From Lotus japonicus (taxonomy: Eukaryota > Streptophyta > Magnoliopsida > Fabales > Fabaceae), in NCBI RefSeq assembly GCF_012489685.1, contig NC_080045.1, positions 48,133,096 through 48,197,095 of the forward strand: a stretch of 64,000 bases of DNA. The letters are read 5' to 3'. Under the pieces are notes generated by a model, which saw nothing but the letters and a program-made list of their open reading frames with translations, did not search any database and had not been told where the DNA came from. Below, in pieces: positions 11,397-23,479 of this stretch; the stretch's first letter is position 1, and the number at the start of each line of letters is the position of its first letter. The translations under genes were made by a program, and so were the position numbers.

Positions 11397-12850
11397 CACC
11401 ACTATACTCAATGACAGCTCGCCCTCGAGCGTCACTAAGATTAGCTTGCCCTCAAGCACAAAGAATTGCTCCCAACACACATGCCAAAAGAGGGATACTG
11501 TTTTAGAAAACTGGGGGATCAAGTAAATGCAGTTAGTTCCAAGAGAAAGATTCAACAATCAACTTCATGCTACTCTTAGATAAAGAAGAATTAGAGTCCA
11601 CTATGAGAAGCATTTAGAACTAGCATCCTAGCATGATACAATTGTTTAGTGCACTGAGCACAAAAGCAAGTTCATAGGTTCTGAGAATCATTTCCTCAAG
11701 AGCAACTAAAGTTGACAATGCATTATTGAATGAGACTTCAAAAGGGTTATGATGTTGGCTAGGTAAAGCACATGGTAGGTGGTCCCTAAGGAAGACTAAG
11801 GTTGCACAAGATTTTGAGTGTGGTCCTTCATGAAAACCGGAGCTTAAAGCAATTGATACTTAGCAAACAAGTCTCTTAACCCCCTTTTGTTTCAGAATTT
11901 TTTTCTTTTTTTTTTGGAACTCCACCCATTCCATGGAGCTCATTTTTTTTCTTTTGACTTTTTTCAATTTTTTTCTCTGGGGCAAGAGACAATTGCATTT
12001 TTTATAAACTAGCTCCATTAAGAGTTAAGAACCACAACTCCCCATTGAATCCTCCAAACAACCAGCCCATTAAACATAGATACCAAGGAAATCTCCATAA
12101 GGCTCAAAAGGGTCAACTAGGGACAAAGATGTAATAAAATAATTTCTGAAGTACAAGAAAACCTACCAGTCTCAAGAATGCAAGTCTCCTAAAGCTACAC
12201 TCAAGGAGGCATAAAATGAAACACAGAACCAAGAAGTGCAAGTGAGTCAGGATCCTCCAGGGAAATTATATAGTGAAGGGTCAAAGATGGACCCTTGTGG
12301 ACTCACATCAACTCTATCCTCAAGACAACACTCAGAAGACCGAAGTCTCTCCCTCTCTTTCCCTAACATACAATCACTCCCCAAAAGAAAGCACAAAGTA
12401 TCCACTTAAAAACATTTTCAAAACCAGCATCATGTGAGTGAGCAAGACTTGGGAACATGTCATTTGAGTATAAGGAATAAAGAACAAGGTACAAAAGACT
12501 CTATAAAAAAAATGCATGATAAAAAAAGTTAAACAAAATCTATAAAAGAAAAATATTCTAAAAATGCATGGACTAAAACTCAGAGTAAGAAAAGAACCTC
12601 CTTTCAAGTGATTGAGTGCTCCAAGTGTTCTCCTTTGGTCTTTCAACTGCTGGAAAACAAGGTGCTCAAGAGCTAATTGCCACCGCTCGAGCGCCATTGT
12701 ATCCTTTTTATTTCCTGGAAAAAAAAAACAGAAGAAACAAAACGTAAAACAGAAAAAAGAAATATGGGTTGTCTCCCATTCAGCCCTAAGTTTGAGTCTT
12801 AGGTAGACTTTACCTCAAACTCGTAACTCAAACCAAAAATCACAAACAAT

Positions 12851-12867
12851 CCCCGGCAACGGCGCCA
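12851..12867 (-). promoter_or_regulatory. Primer binding site for tRNA-Asp (first internal copy)
   Basis: CCCCGGCAACGGCGCCA on plus, the tRNA-Asp 3' end, lies 6 bp before the LTR at 12874. Confidence 0.9.
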
Positions 12868-12873
12868 AAAACT

Positions 12874-14165
12874 TGTTGGTAAATCCGCACGTGTACGGAA
12901 TCCACCCGGTTTTAAATATCGAACCACAGGGATTGTGAGTGAATAGATTCGGTTCAAGCTTTGAGTTTGAAGGTTTGTATTATTGAATAAGAGATATGTT
13001 GAAGTAGTAATAAGGAAAAGGAAAAATAAAAAGACAATTCAGAAAATAATAACATGCTTTGGGTTCTTGTTCAACTTGTCAATTCAAGTACATCATTCTA
13101 AGCACATGTTCTCATGGATCTCTCCTTGATGATATAGCCTAGTTACTCACTTATTGATTCCTCACATAAGCAATTCTCTCATACTAAAAGCTAAGCCCAA
13201 TTCCTTGTGTACTTAGTCATTTATATGAGGTTTTAGATCATGCAATTTCAGGCCATCAAACCCCAACCCTTCCTCTATTCCTAGTAGCAAGTATAGAAGG
13301 GGTAATCCCAAATCAGTTCCCTAATCTATAACAAACTTCCGTTCTGATTATAGAATAGTATAAAGCAAGCATGCATACAAGCTTAGATTGAAATTCAGAA
13401 AATGGGATTCAAGGGAAGAAGAAGAACATGTGGGAAAGAACTTAAGATTATAACTCAAATATAAAAAGTCTTACAAAGAAATCCAAAGCAATGGAAGAGA
13501 GATTAGCCAAGCATGGCAAGTAAAAACCTGAATTACAAGCTTAGAAGCCCTCTCACAGTCTCCTAGAAGCTCCTCTACCTCTGAGTTTATGTAAAAATGA
13601 AAGTAGTATCCAAGATTACAAAAGAAAATGACTAAAATCCTATTTATAGGCAAAATAAACGAGGTTGGGTGCTCAGGCGCCAATTCAGAGCGCCTGAGCG
13701 CCAATTGCATGTTGAAAAACATGCCTCTGGACCTAATTGGCGCCTAGGCGCCCATTCCCAGCGCCTAGGCGCTTAAGCTCGCCTGAAAATGACTTTTTGG
13801 CTTCTGAAACTCCTCTTTTCAATCCTCTTTAAGTTCTCCATCAATTCCATGCTTCTTGGCCTTCTTTCTCCTTCAGTTTCTGCTCTCCAAACCTAACCAA
13901 CAAGTCAAGGAAGATTCTAGAAGCTCCAAGAGCTCATTAGCACAAGAGGTCCTTCATAAAACAAAAGAAAATCATGCAAGTCCTAAACTTTACTTAAAAT
14001 GCAAGAAAACTACCTATAAAACTACTAAATTACCAAAACAAAATAAAGACTAAAGAAAAGAATAAAAATGCATGAGAATGCATGAAACACTATATGAGAC
14101 ACAAGAAAAAGACTCAAAACCTACAAGGAAAAACCCTAAAAACATCATACAAACCCGGGTCATCA
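12874..14165 (-). repeat. LTR 2 (middle) of the tandem element
   Basis: The middle LTR is flanked on both sides by internal sequence (primer site on the left, purine tract on the right) and by no target duplication. It therefore serves as 5' LTR of the left unit and 3' LTR of the right unit. The TATA box is at 13640-13649 on minus. Confidence 0.88.
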
Positions 14166-15617
14166 CACCACTATACTCAACGACAGCTCGCCCTCGAGCG
14201 TCACTAAGATTAGCTTGCCCTCAAGCACAAAGAATTGCTCCCAACACACATGCCAAAAGAGGGATACTGTTTTAGAAAACTGGGGGATCAAGTAAATGCA
14301 GTTAGTTCCAAGAGAAAGATTCAACAATCAAATTCATGCTACTCTTAGATAAAGAAGAATTAGAGTCCACTATGAGAAGCATTTAGAACTAGCATCCTAG
14401 CATGAGACAATTGTTTAGTGCACTGAGCACAAAAGCAAGTTCATAGGTTCTGAGAATCATTTCCTCAAGAGCAACTAAAGTTGACAATGCATTATTGAAT
14501 GAGACTTCAAAAGGGTTATGATGTTGGCTAGGTAAAGCACATGGTAGGTGGTCCCTAAGGAAGACTAAGGTTGCACAAGATTTTGAGTGTGGTCCTTCAT
14601 GAAAACCGGAGCTTAAAGCAATTGATACTTAGCAAACAAGTCTCTTAACCCCCTTTTGTTTCAGAATTTTTTTCTTTTTTTTTTGGAACTCCACCCATTC
14701 CATGGAGCTCATTTTTTTTCTTTTGACTTTTTTCAATTTTTTCTATGGGGCAAGAGACAATTGCATTTTTTATAAACTAGCTCCATTAAGAGTTAAGAAC
14801 CACAACTCCCCATTGAATCCTCCAAACAACCAGCCCATTAAACATAGATACCAAGGAAATCTCCATAAGGCTCAAAAGGGTCAACTAGGGACAAAGATGT
14901 AATAAAACAATTTCTGAAGTACAAGAAAACCTACCAGTCTCAAGAATGCAAGTCTCCTAAAGCTACACTCAAGGAGGCATAAAATAAAACTCAGAACCAA
15001 GAAGTGCAAGTGAGTCAGGATCCTCCAGGGAAATTATATAGTGAAGGGTCAAAGATGGACCCTTGTGGACTCACATCAACTCTATCCTCAAGACAACACT
15101 CAGAAGACCGAAGTCTCTCCCTCTCTTTCCCAAACATACAATCACTCCCCAAAAGAAAGCACAAAGTATCCACTTAAAAACATTTTCAAAACCAGCATCA
15201 TGTGAGTGAGCAAGACTTGGGAACATGTCATTTGAGTATAAGGAATAAAGAACAAGGTACAAAAGACTCTATAAAAAAAATGCATGATAAAAAAAGTTAA
15301 ACAAAATCTATAAAAGAAAAATATGCTAAAAATGCATGGACTAAAACTCAGAGTAAGAAAAGAACCTCCTTTCAAGTGATTGAGTGCTCCAAGTGTTCTC
15401 CTTTGGTCTTTCAACTGCTGGAAAACAAGGTGCTCAAGTGCTAATTGCCACCGCTCGAGCGCCATTGTATCCTTTTTATTTCCTGAAAAAAAAAACAGAA
15501 GAAACAAAACGTAAAACAGAAAAAAGAAATATGGGTTGTCTCCCATTCAGCCCTAAGTTTGAGTCTTAGGTAGACTTTACCTCAAACTCGTAACTCAAAC
15601 CAAAAATCACAAACAAT

Positions 15618-15634
15618 CCCCGGCAACGGCGCCA
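15618..15634 (-). promoter_or_regulatory. Primer binding site for tRNA-Asp (second internal copy)
   Basis: The same 17-nt tRNA-Asp complement as at 12851, beside the LTR at 15641. Confidence 0.9.
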
Positions 15635-15640
15635 AAAACT

Positions 15641-16929
15641 TGTTGGTAAATCCGCAAGTGTACGGAATCCACCCGGTTTTAAATATCGAACCACAGGGAT
15701 TGTGAGTGAATAGATTCGGTTCAAGCTTTGAGTTTGAAGGTTTGTATTATTGAATAAGAGAACTGTTGAAGTAGTAATAAGGAAAAGGAAAAATAAAAAG
15801 ACAATTCAGAAAATAATAACATGCTTTGGGTTCTTGTTCAACTAGTCAATTCAAGTACATCATTCTAAGCACATGTTCTCATGGATCTCTCCTTGATGAT
15901 ATAGCCTAGTTACTCACTTATTGATTCCTCACATAAGCAATTCTCTCATACTAAAAGCTAAGCCCAATTCCTTGTGTACTTAGTCATTTATATGAGGTTT
16001 TAGATCATGCAATTTCAGGCCATCAAACCCCAACCCTTCCTCTATTCCTAGTAGCAAGTATAGAAGGGGTAATCCCAAATCAGTTCCCTAATCTATAACA
16101 AACTTCCGTTCTGATTATAGAATAGTATAAAGCAAGCATGCATACAAGCTTAGATTGAAATTCAGAAAATGGGATTCAAGGGAAGAAGAAGAACATGTGG
16201 GAAAGAACTTAAGATTATAACTCAAATATAAAAAGTCTTACAAAGAAATCCAAAGCAATGGAAGAGAGATTTGCCAAGCATGGCTAAAAACCTGAATTAC
16301 AAGCTTAGAAGCCCTCTCACACTCTCCTAGAAGCTCCTCTACCTCTGAGTTTATGTAAAAATGAAAGTAGTATCCAAGATTACAAAAGAAAATGACTAAA
16401 ATCCTATTTATAGGCAAAATAAACGAGGCTGGGTGCTCAGGCGCCAATTCAGAGCGCCTGAGCGCCAATTGCATGTTGAAAAACATGCCTCTGGACCTAA
16501 TTGGCGCCTAGGCGCCCATTCCCAGCGCCTAGGCGCTTAAGCTCGCCTGAAAATGACTTTTTGGCTTCTGAAACTCCTCTTTTCAATCCTCTTTAAGTTC
16601 TCCATCAATTCCTTGCTTCTTGGCCTTCTTTCTCCTTCTGTTTCTGCTCTCCAAACCTAACCAACAAGTCAAGGAAGATTCTAGAAGCTCCAAGAGCTCA
16701 TTAGCACAAGAGGTCCTTCATAAAACAAAAGAAAATCATGCAAGTCCTAAACTTTACTTAAAATGCAAGAAAACTACCTATAAAACTACTAAATTACCAA
16801 AACAAAATAAAGACTAAAGAAAAGAATAAAAATGCATGAGAATGCATGAAACACTACATGAGACACAAGAAAAAGACTCAAAACCTACAAGGAAAAACCC
16901 TAAAAACATCATACAAACCCGGGTCATCA
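15641..16929 (-). repeat. LTR 3 (rightmost, 5') of the tandem element
   Basis: TGTTGG to TCATCA on plus, followed by TTATT. The TATA box is at about 16403-16412 on minus. Transcription of the whole tandem would start here and run leftwards. Confidence 0.88.
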
Positions 16930-18077
16930 TTATTCTTGGGAGGAGAATCAAATTCTGGAGCTGGTGGCAGGGTTCTGAAGAACTCGTCCACATCTATTTC
17001 ATAACCTTGTTCCCTCAAGTCAGCTAGATAGTGCAAGATAGCAACTGGATCATCAGCTTGGGACCATAGAGGGTAATTGGTCAGAGGGACTCTTCTCTGT
17101 CTGACTTCATCAGAGGTGTCTTCATGATCAGGTGCAACCTTTGTCTTAATCAATCCCATCTTCTTCATGGATGTGGAGGTGAAGACATCACCAACAACAG
17201 TCGTCAGATCCTCTGTGCAGCCTGCCTCAGTCAGATCTTCTATCAATTTGCTTTCCAGAAAGAGGTTTGAAAGCAATCTTCCAAAGGGAATGTATCGGAT
17301 TGCAGACTTTGGAGAAGCAGTTGTTCTGGACTTCTTGATGCACTCTTTGAGATAAGAGAACAGGAAGAAGGGAAGGCAGATCTTCTTGCGGTCCTGAATG
17401 AAGAAGAGCATCACTTTCTGACAGAAATTGATGTAGTCTGGAGAGCTTCCATTTGGCCTTTGATTGATGCAGTGCAGAAGAATCTTGTGCCAAATCCTCA
17501 GCTTAGGATGAAGTTCTACCACTTTGAAATCACTCTTGCCTGGCTTCCAGTTTGTGTAGAGAGCTTTGTTAACAGCTTCTTTGGTCTTGGGTTTCACCTT
17601 TGATTCCGACAGTTGGAATCTGTAGCCTGTACCGGTGTTTTCACCCAGAAGATCAACAATTGATTTCTCCGTGATGATGATTCTTCTGCCAGCAATGTAG
17701 GAGACCACTTGGTTGTCATCACAGTCGGCATGTTTCCAGAATTCCTTTACCAACTTGATGTAGACTGGACCACGAAGCCTGTTGAAGTATTCTTCCCTGC
17801 CTTAAGCTTCTACTTCAGGACGAAGATCAAACCCGTTGGCAGCAATGTTGTCAAGATCAAATCTCCATTCAGCAAGAACCTGGAGTTCATCAGGAGAGTA
17901 GACACATGTAACAGCACAACCCCTTTGTGCAAGAGGAATCATCTGCCCTGTAGCTTGAGCTTCTGGTTGATTTCTCTGAGTTGTGGAGCCCGATTGACCG
18001 GTAATCTGACCTACTACCATGACAGGAAATCTTCTTCCGTCCACAGTTTCACCTCTGTTAGATTTCACCATCTCTGA

Positions 18078-18507
18078 AGCGGTTGAAGGTTTAGGTAGAA
18101 AGAGAGAGGATGAATGAAGAGAGAGAGAGATCGTGGGGATTAAGGGTATTGCAAATCGAAGAGAGAGAGAGAGTAAAGCAGTAAGTGATGGAGAACGTGT
18201 GTGTATAGTGGGTTTTTGAAAATAACCGTTATTGATTTAAAAGCAAAGTAAAATCAACGGTTAAAAATTAAAGACATCATAGCAACAGTTAATACACATA
18301 TCACACGATGGAGAGAAGCACATCAACACTCATTACGACAGATTGTCAGCACGAGCACAAGGAACAATGTATCATAGCTACTGACACACGTTTACTGTCT
18401 CAGCTTCAGAGTGAGCACCAATGGGTACTTATCCTCTGATGGAGTTACCTTCTGAACTAGACATCTTCTGATAAAGAAGCATCATAGTCAGAGGTTCTGA
18501 TCCATCT
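18078..18507 (-). other. Pol-env spacer with CT-rich leader
   Basis: No ORF is present. On the minus strand the stretch before the env-like ATG is strongly pyrimidine-rich (repeated CT runs at about 18176-18100) and ends CTTCAG just before the ATG at 18071, a sequence that would serve as a 3' splice site. Further upstream, CACTATACACACA (about 18211-18199) is a weak TATA-like string. Either would let the env-like ORF be expressed from its own mRNA. Confidence 0.35.
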
Positions 18508-19947
18508 TCATGCTGGACAAAAGTCCATATTCAGATTTTTCAGAATGAAATTAAATCTATCCTCTGCTAAGGGCTTTGTAAAGATATATGCCCATTGATG
18601 GTCAGTATCAATAAACTTCAGAAGAAGTACGCCCTTCTGAACATAATCTCTAATAAAATGATACTTTACCTCAATGTGTTTTGCCCTTGAGTGTAAGATA
18701 GGATTCTTACTCAGTGAGATTGCAGCAGTATTATCACAATAGATTGGGATGTTGCTCTCAAGGATTTGATAATCCTCCAGCTGATGTTTCATCCAGAGCA
18801 TCTGAGTGCTGCAAATTGCTGCTGAGATATATTCTGCCTCTGCAGTGGATAGTGCAATGTTTGATTGCCTCTTGCTTGCCCATGAGACTAGATTACTTCC
18901 CAAAAATTGACAATTTCCAGAAGTGCTTTTTCTCTCTGTTCTATCTCCAGCATAATCAGCATCACAGTAACCTGAAAGCTTATACTCTGATGTTTTCTTA
19001 TACATCAAGCCAAGGTTAGTGGTACCTTTCAGATATCTCAGGATCCTCTTAACAACAGTTAAGTGGGTTTCCCTCGGATCTGATTGGAAACGAGCGCATA
19101 GATGAACATTAAACAGAATATCTGGCCTAGATGCAGTTAAGTATAGAAGTGATCCTATCATACCACGATAAAGCTTCTGACAAACTTTACCACTTGCATC
19201 TTCTTTCTCCAGAATGCATGTAGGATGCATTGGAGTCTTAGCAATTGTAGATTCTGTCATGTTGAACTTCTTCAGAACTTCTTTAGTGTACTTGCTCTGA
19301 TGGATGTAAGTTCCTTCTGGTGTTTGATCAACTTGTATACCCAGAAAGTATTTGAGTTCTCCCATCATACTCATTTCAAATTCAGCCTGCATCATCTCAG
19401 AAAATTCTTTGCATAGAGATGGATTAGCAGATCCAAATATAATATCATCAACATAAATTTGCACAATTAATATATCATCTTTGTAAGTTTTGCAAAAGAG
19501 AGTTGTATCTACTTTACCCCTTACAAACTCATTTTCCAGAAGGAATGAGCTGAGTCTCTCATACCATGCTCTGGGAGCTTGCTTCGGACCATAGAGAGAT
19601 TTCTTCAATTTGAAAACATGGTCAGGGTTCTTCTCATCTTCAAAACCTGGGGGTTGATGAACATAGACTTCCTCTGAGATGTAACCATTTAGGAAGGCAC
19701 TCTTAACATCCATCTGATAAAGAATTATGTTGTGATTCACTGAGAATGAGATCAGCAGTCTGATAGCTTCCAGTCTTGCAACCGGAGCAAACGTTTCAAT
19801 ATAGTCTATTCCTTCCTGCTGATTGTAGCCTTGAGCAACTAGCCTTGCCTTGTTTCTCACTACATCTACTTTCTCATTCAGCTTGTTTCTGAAAACCCAT
19901 TTAGTTCCAATCACATGAACGCTTGAGGTTTCTACACTAGGTTCCAA
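18508..19947 (-). pseudogene. Sirevirus reverse transcriptase - RNase H
   Basis: The frame is open for about 479 codons. It starts at the conserved [11 protein letters not shown] block, continues with the fingers/palm motifs [11 protein letters not shown] and the catalytic YVDDIIFGS, and then RNase H with [15 protein letters not shown] and the CDNTAAI block, ending near KPLAEDRF. These are the Ty1/copia RT and RH domains, which copy element RNA into DNA and remove the RNA strand. No internal stop is seen, so catalytic residues are intact. The frame is separated from the upstream integrase frame by a frameshift at about 19935-19945, so it is not expressed as part of one polyprotein. Confidence 0.92.
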
Positions 19948-21608
19948 ACATCATTCTTGGAAAATTGATTCAGTTCTTCTTCCATAGCCAGAATCCAGTC
20001 CTTGTCTTGAAGAGCTTCATCAATTGACTTAGGTTCAATTAAGGACACTAACCCTTTCAGACTGAGCAAGGTCTCTTCAGAGGGTCTGAAGGCTGATCTG
20101 GTTCTGACTGGTTCATCTTTGTTACCCAGAATCAATTCCTTAGGATGATATGCAGTGATTCTGCTCTTCTTCTGAGGTTGTGAATCAGAGGGACCAGCTT
20201 CTTCTGGTTCATCTTCCTCTGGCTCAGCTTCCTCTGGAGCTTTGCCTTTGTCAGGAACATTTATGCTTAAATCTGCAAACTTCTCAACTAGCTTTGACTG
20301 ATCAGAGTCAAGCTTATCATCAAATCTAACATGAATAGATTCTTCAATAGTTTTAGCATCAGTATTATAAAATCTGAACCCTTTAGATCGATCAGAGTAA
20401 CCAAGTAATAGACATTTAGAAGACTTAGCATCAGACTTATGCAATCTATCCTTAGTGTTAAGAACATAGCAGACACAACCAAAAGGATGAAAATAAGAAA
20501 TGTTGGGTTTTATTTTCTTCCACAATTCATAAGGAGTCTTATTCAGAATTGGTCTCACATAGATTCTGTTCTGAATGTAACATGCTGTGTTTACTGCCTC
20601 TGCCCAAAAGTGCTTAGCCATGCCAGTTTCTTGGAGCATGGTTCTAGCCATCGCCTGAAGAGTTCTGTTCTTCCTCTCAACAACCCCATTTTGTTGAGGA
20701 GTTCTGGGACAAGAGAAATCATGTGCAATTCCATAGGAATCAAACAGACTCTCAAACTTGCCATTCTCAAACTCTCCACCATGGTCACTTCTGACACGCA
20801 CAATCCTACAAGCCTTCTCGTTTTGCACTTGGGCTATGAAGGTAGAGAACACAGAATGAGACTCATCCTTGCGGGATAGAAATTTTACCCATGTCCAGCG
20901 GCTATAGTCATCAACAATGACCATCCCATATCTCTTGCCACCTATAGACTCAGTTTTCACTGGTCCAAACAGGTCGATATGCAGAAGTTCCAACGGCCTT
21001 GAGGTAGAGACAACATTCTTTGCCTTGAAAGGGACTTTTGTGAATTTGCCTTTCTGACATGCTTCACAAAGAGCATCTGAAGAGAACTTCAGAGTGGGTA
21101 AGCCCCTGACAAGGTTGAGCTTACTCAGCTGAGAAATCTTTCTCATGCTGGCATGCCCTAACCGTCTATGCCATACCCATTGCTCCTCATTAACAGAAAG
21201 AAGGCACTTGACATTCTGAGATTCCAACTCAGATAATCTGATCTTATAAATGTTGTTCTTCCTCTTGCTGTTAAACATAACAGAGCCATCGATCTAACTT
21301 ACAGCCCTGCAAGACTTTTGATTGAAAATAACATCATAACCCTTGTCAGCTAATTGACTTACAGACAATAAGTTATGAGTTAAGCCATCTACCAATAGAA
21401 CATTGTCAATGCATGGACTACTATCAACACAAATAGTACCAATACCAACAATTTTACCCTTTTCGTTGCCACCAAAGCCAACTTCGCCTCCAGGCTTAAG
21501 TTTTAGCTCTTGGAACATACGCCTTTCTCCCGTCATGTGACGTGAGCATCCACTGTCCAGATACCATGATTGGTGTTTTAGTGGAGCTATCAAGGATATC
21601 TGCAACAT
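19932..21608 (-). pseudogene. Sirevirus protease - integrase
   Basis: The frame opens with the aspartic protease site WYLDSGCSRHMTG (about 21570-21530) and carries the GKIVGIG block. Integrase follows, with the zinc-binding end (WHRRLGHASM...CEACQKGK), the catalytic core (HIDLFGPV, VDDYSRWTWV, DHGGEFEN, PQQNGVVERKNRT) and the C-terminal extension before RT. A TAG at 21296-21294 separates protease from integrase in the same frame. Upstream, protease is in a different frame from gag; downstream it ends in a frameshift into RT at about 19940. The integrase core residues look intact. Confidence 0.9.
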
Positions 21609-23406
21609 AGATAATCTTATCCTTAGGTACCCACTTTCTGGGTCCTCTCTTGTTAGTTACCTCAGAGGTTCTGATCACCTTGGGTTTCTCAACATGATAG
21701 TGTAAAGGAATTTTAGCATTATATTTAGACATGGAGAAGGTTCCCATTTTGAGAGGGGGGTTAGAAACTTTAACAGGTAATGGTTCAGGCAATATAGTAC
21801 CAGAGGGTACCAAACATTCATACAAGGATTTAGCCTTAGGCATAGGAGGCTCATTTCTATTGGGTCTAGAATAGCCAATGCCATGCATTCCATTTCTGCT
21901 TACGCCATAGATCATTGAAGCCATTAAGCTTCTATCTACGCTTTTAGCTAGGAATCTTTGAAAGGATTTTTCATATTTAGATTCATTCTTACTATCATAA
22001 GCATCACAAGCAACTACTTCTTCTAACTTAGCAATCTGGTTCTTAAGCACAGAGTTAGAATTCACCAAAGCATGATTATTACTTTTCAATTCATAAATAA
22101 TTTTCTCATGTTCAGAAGTAGTCTTAGAAGCAGCAGAGAAATCCTTTTTTAACTTTTTATGCTTAGTTAATAAAGAGTTATACTTATCCATAATATCAGA
22201 CAAAGCATGTTTTAGTTCAGAGGTTGAGAAAGAAGCGAATACCTCATTTTCATCGTCTGAGTTAGGATCTTCTTCTGATGCGGAGTCAGAGTCAGTTGCA
22301 TCTTTTGACTCTGCTTCTTTGTCTTTGACAATAGCCATGAGTCCTTGAACTTCACCATCAGAGTCAACATCCTCTGACTCTGATTCCTCAAAAGTCACCA
22401 TCAGACTTTTCTTTGTTTTGAAGTGCTTCTTAGGCTTCTTGTCCTTTTTCAGCTTTGGACAGTCACTCTTGTAGTGCCCTGATTCTTTGCACTCGAAACA
22501 TGTGACTTCCTTGATTGAGGACTTCTTCGGGCCTGATGAGGATTCAGACTTTCCTTTGGCCTTTCCAGAGCCTCTGTACTTGCTCTGCCTGTGCTTCCAG
22601 ATGCGGTTGAGTCTTTTGGAGATCAGAGTCAGCTCATCTTCATCAGAATCTTCAGATGCTTCTTCAGATTCTTCTGCTTCAGCTTGGAGAGCTTTTGACT
22701 TCTCAGATTTAGCCTTCTCAGATTTGGATTTCAAGGCTATAGACTTCTTCCTCAGATCCTGCATCTCTGAGCGCTTCAGCTCATGACATTTCAGTATGCT
22801 GATGAGTTCTTCTAGACTCATATGCTCAACATCTCTTGTAAGCTCTATTGAAGTCACTAAAGGCATCCAGCTTTCAGGAAGACTTCTGATAACCCTTATG
22901 ACATGATCTTTTGTAGTGTAGCTTTTGTTGAGAGGTCTTATTCCAGCTACAAGCAACTGAAATCTGGAAAACATATCCTCAATGGACTCGTTAGGTTCCA
23001 TGATGAAGGATTCATACTTCTGGATAAAGGACAGCGCCTTTGATTCTTTCACTTTCTTGTTTCCTTCATGAGACATCTTCAAGGATTCAAAGATGCCCTT
23101 GGCAAACTCACGATCTGTAATCTTCTAGTACTCTTCATAGGAAATAGCACTAAGAAGAATAGCTCTAGCTTTGTGGTGCTGTGAGTAAAGCTTCTTTTGC
23201 TCAGGAGTCATCTCTGATCTGGAGATCTTCTTGCCATCTGCATCAACTGGACGCTCATAGCCATCCACAATGATATCCCAGAGATCTGCGTCGAAGCCCA
23301 GAAAGAAACTTTCAATTCTGTCTTTCCAATATTCGAACCTTTGACCATCGAACATGGGAGGCTTTGCATTGTAGCCATCTTTTTGCATTTCACTGGTGGT
23401 AGCCAT
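21496..23406 (-). pseudogene. Sirevirus gag with premature stop
   Basis: The ATG at 23406 opens an N-terminal gag domain typical of Ty1/copia (PPMFDGQRFEYWKDRIESF). The frame has a TAG at 23127-23125 and then continues unchanged through the rest of gag: KALSFIQKYESFIMEPNE, a Glu/Ser-rich segment with a CCHC nucleic-acid-binding knuckle (CFECKESGHYKSDCP, about 22500-22455), and a second acidic Ser-rich region (residues around DSDSASEEDPNSDDENEV) with a heptad-like stretch. The long acidic region is usual for Sirevirus gag. The protein would form the virus-like particle. The last 30 or so codons overlap protease in another frame. Confidence 0.88.
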
Positions 23407-23463
23407 TTTTTTTTCACACCGGCCCGGATCTCTGAACACTGTTAGGTGTGGTAATCAGAACTT

Positions 23464-23477
23464 GCGCTCTGATACCA
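23464..23477 (-). promoter_or_regulatory. Sirevirus primer binding site (tRNA-iMet)
   Basis: The minus strand reads TGGTATCAGAGCGC, complementary to the 3' end of initiator tRNA-Met, 2 bp inside the LTR edge at 23480. This is the standard Sirevirus primer. Confidence 0.9.
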
Positions 23478-23479
23478 AT

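Larger units (their letters stand above)
10101..16934 (-). mobile_element. Tandem LTR element with three LTRs and two internal regions, TSD TTATT
   Basis: Three nearly identical LTRs (10106-11396, 12874-14165, 15641-16929; 1291, 1292 and 1289 bp) alternate with two copies of a roughly 1.48-kb internal region. Only the outer ends carry the duplication TTATT (10101-10105, 16930-16934). Each internal copy has a tRNA-Asp primer site next to the LTR on its right. No gag or pol domain is recognisable. The single outer duplication means one integration site; the tandem arose before integration, or afterwards by unequal recombination between LTRs of sister copies. The LTRs form a different subfamily from the 1417-8095 element, diverging around 10600-10650. 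Confidence 0.88.
8366..18071 (-). pseudogene. Sirevirus envelope-like ORF, two nonsense codons and a 6.8-kb insertion
   Basis: The ATG is at 18071 on the minus strand. The frame runs to 16930, is interrupted by the three-LTR element (10106-16929, duplication TTATT), resumes in phase at 10105 and ends at TAG 8366. Without the insertion and one target copy it is 959 codons including the stop. Two in-frame TAA codons (17804-17802 and 9565-9563) break it. The N-terminal half resembles the 'putative plant transposon protein' domain often annotated after Sirevirus pol. The middle is Lys/Glu/Pro-rich with basic clusters (KKKRRIIIEESSEE). The C-terminal 150 residues form a strong coiled coil (EAARLEAEQIENAKLEAER), as reported for Sirevirus envelope-like proteins. 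I see no clear signal peptide or membrane segment, so 'envelope' is a positional label. Confidence 0.78.

Noticed and set aside
12374..12697. Short frame starting MALERWQLALEHL after the primer site of the tandem element (also near 15468)
   Set aside because: The first ~34 codons look coding-like, but the rest is a Phe/Leu-rich read of T-rich DNA, and the element at 1417-8095 lacks the region. Possibly a remnant; not called as a gene.
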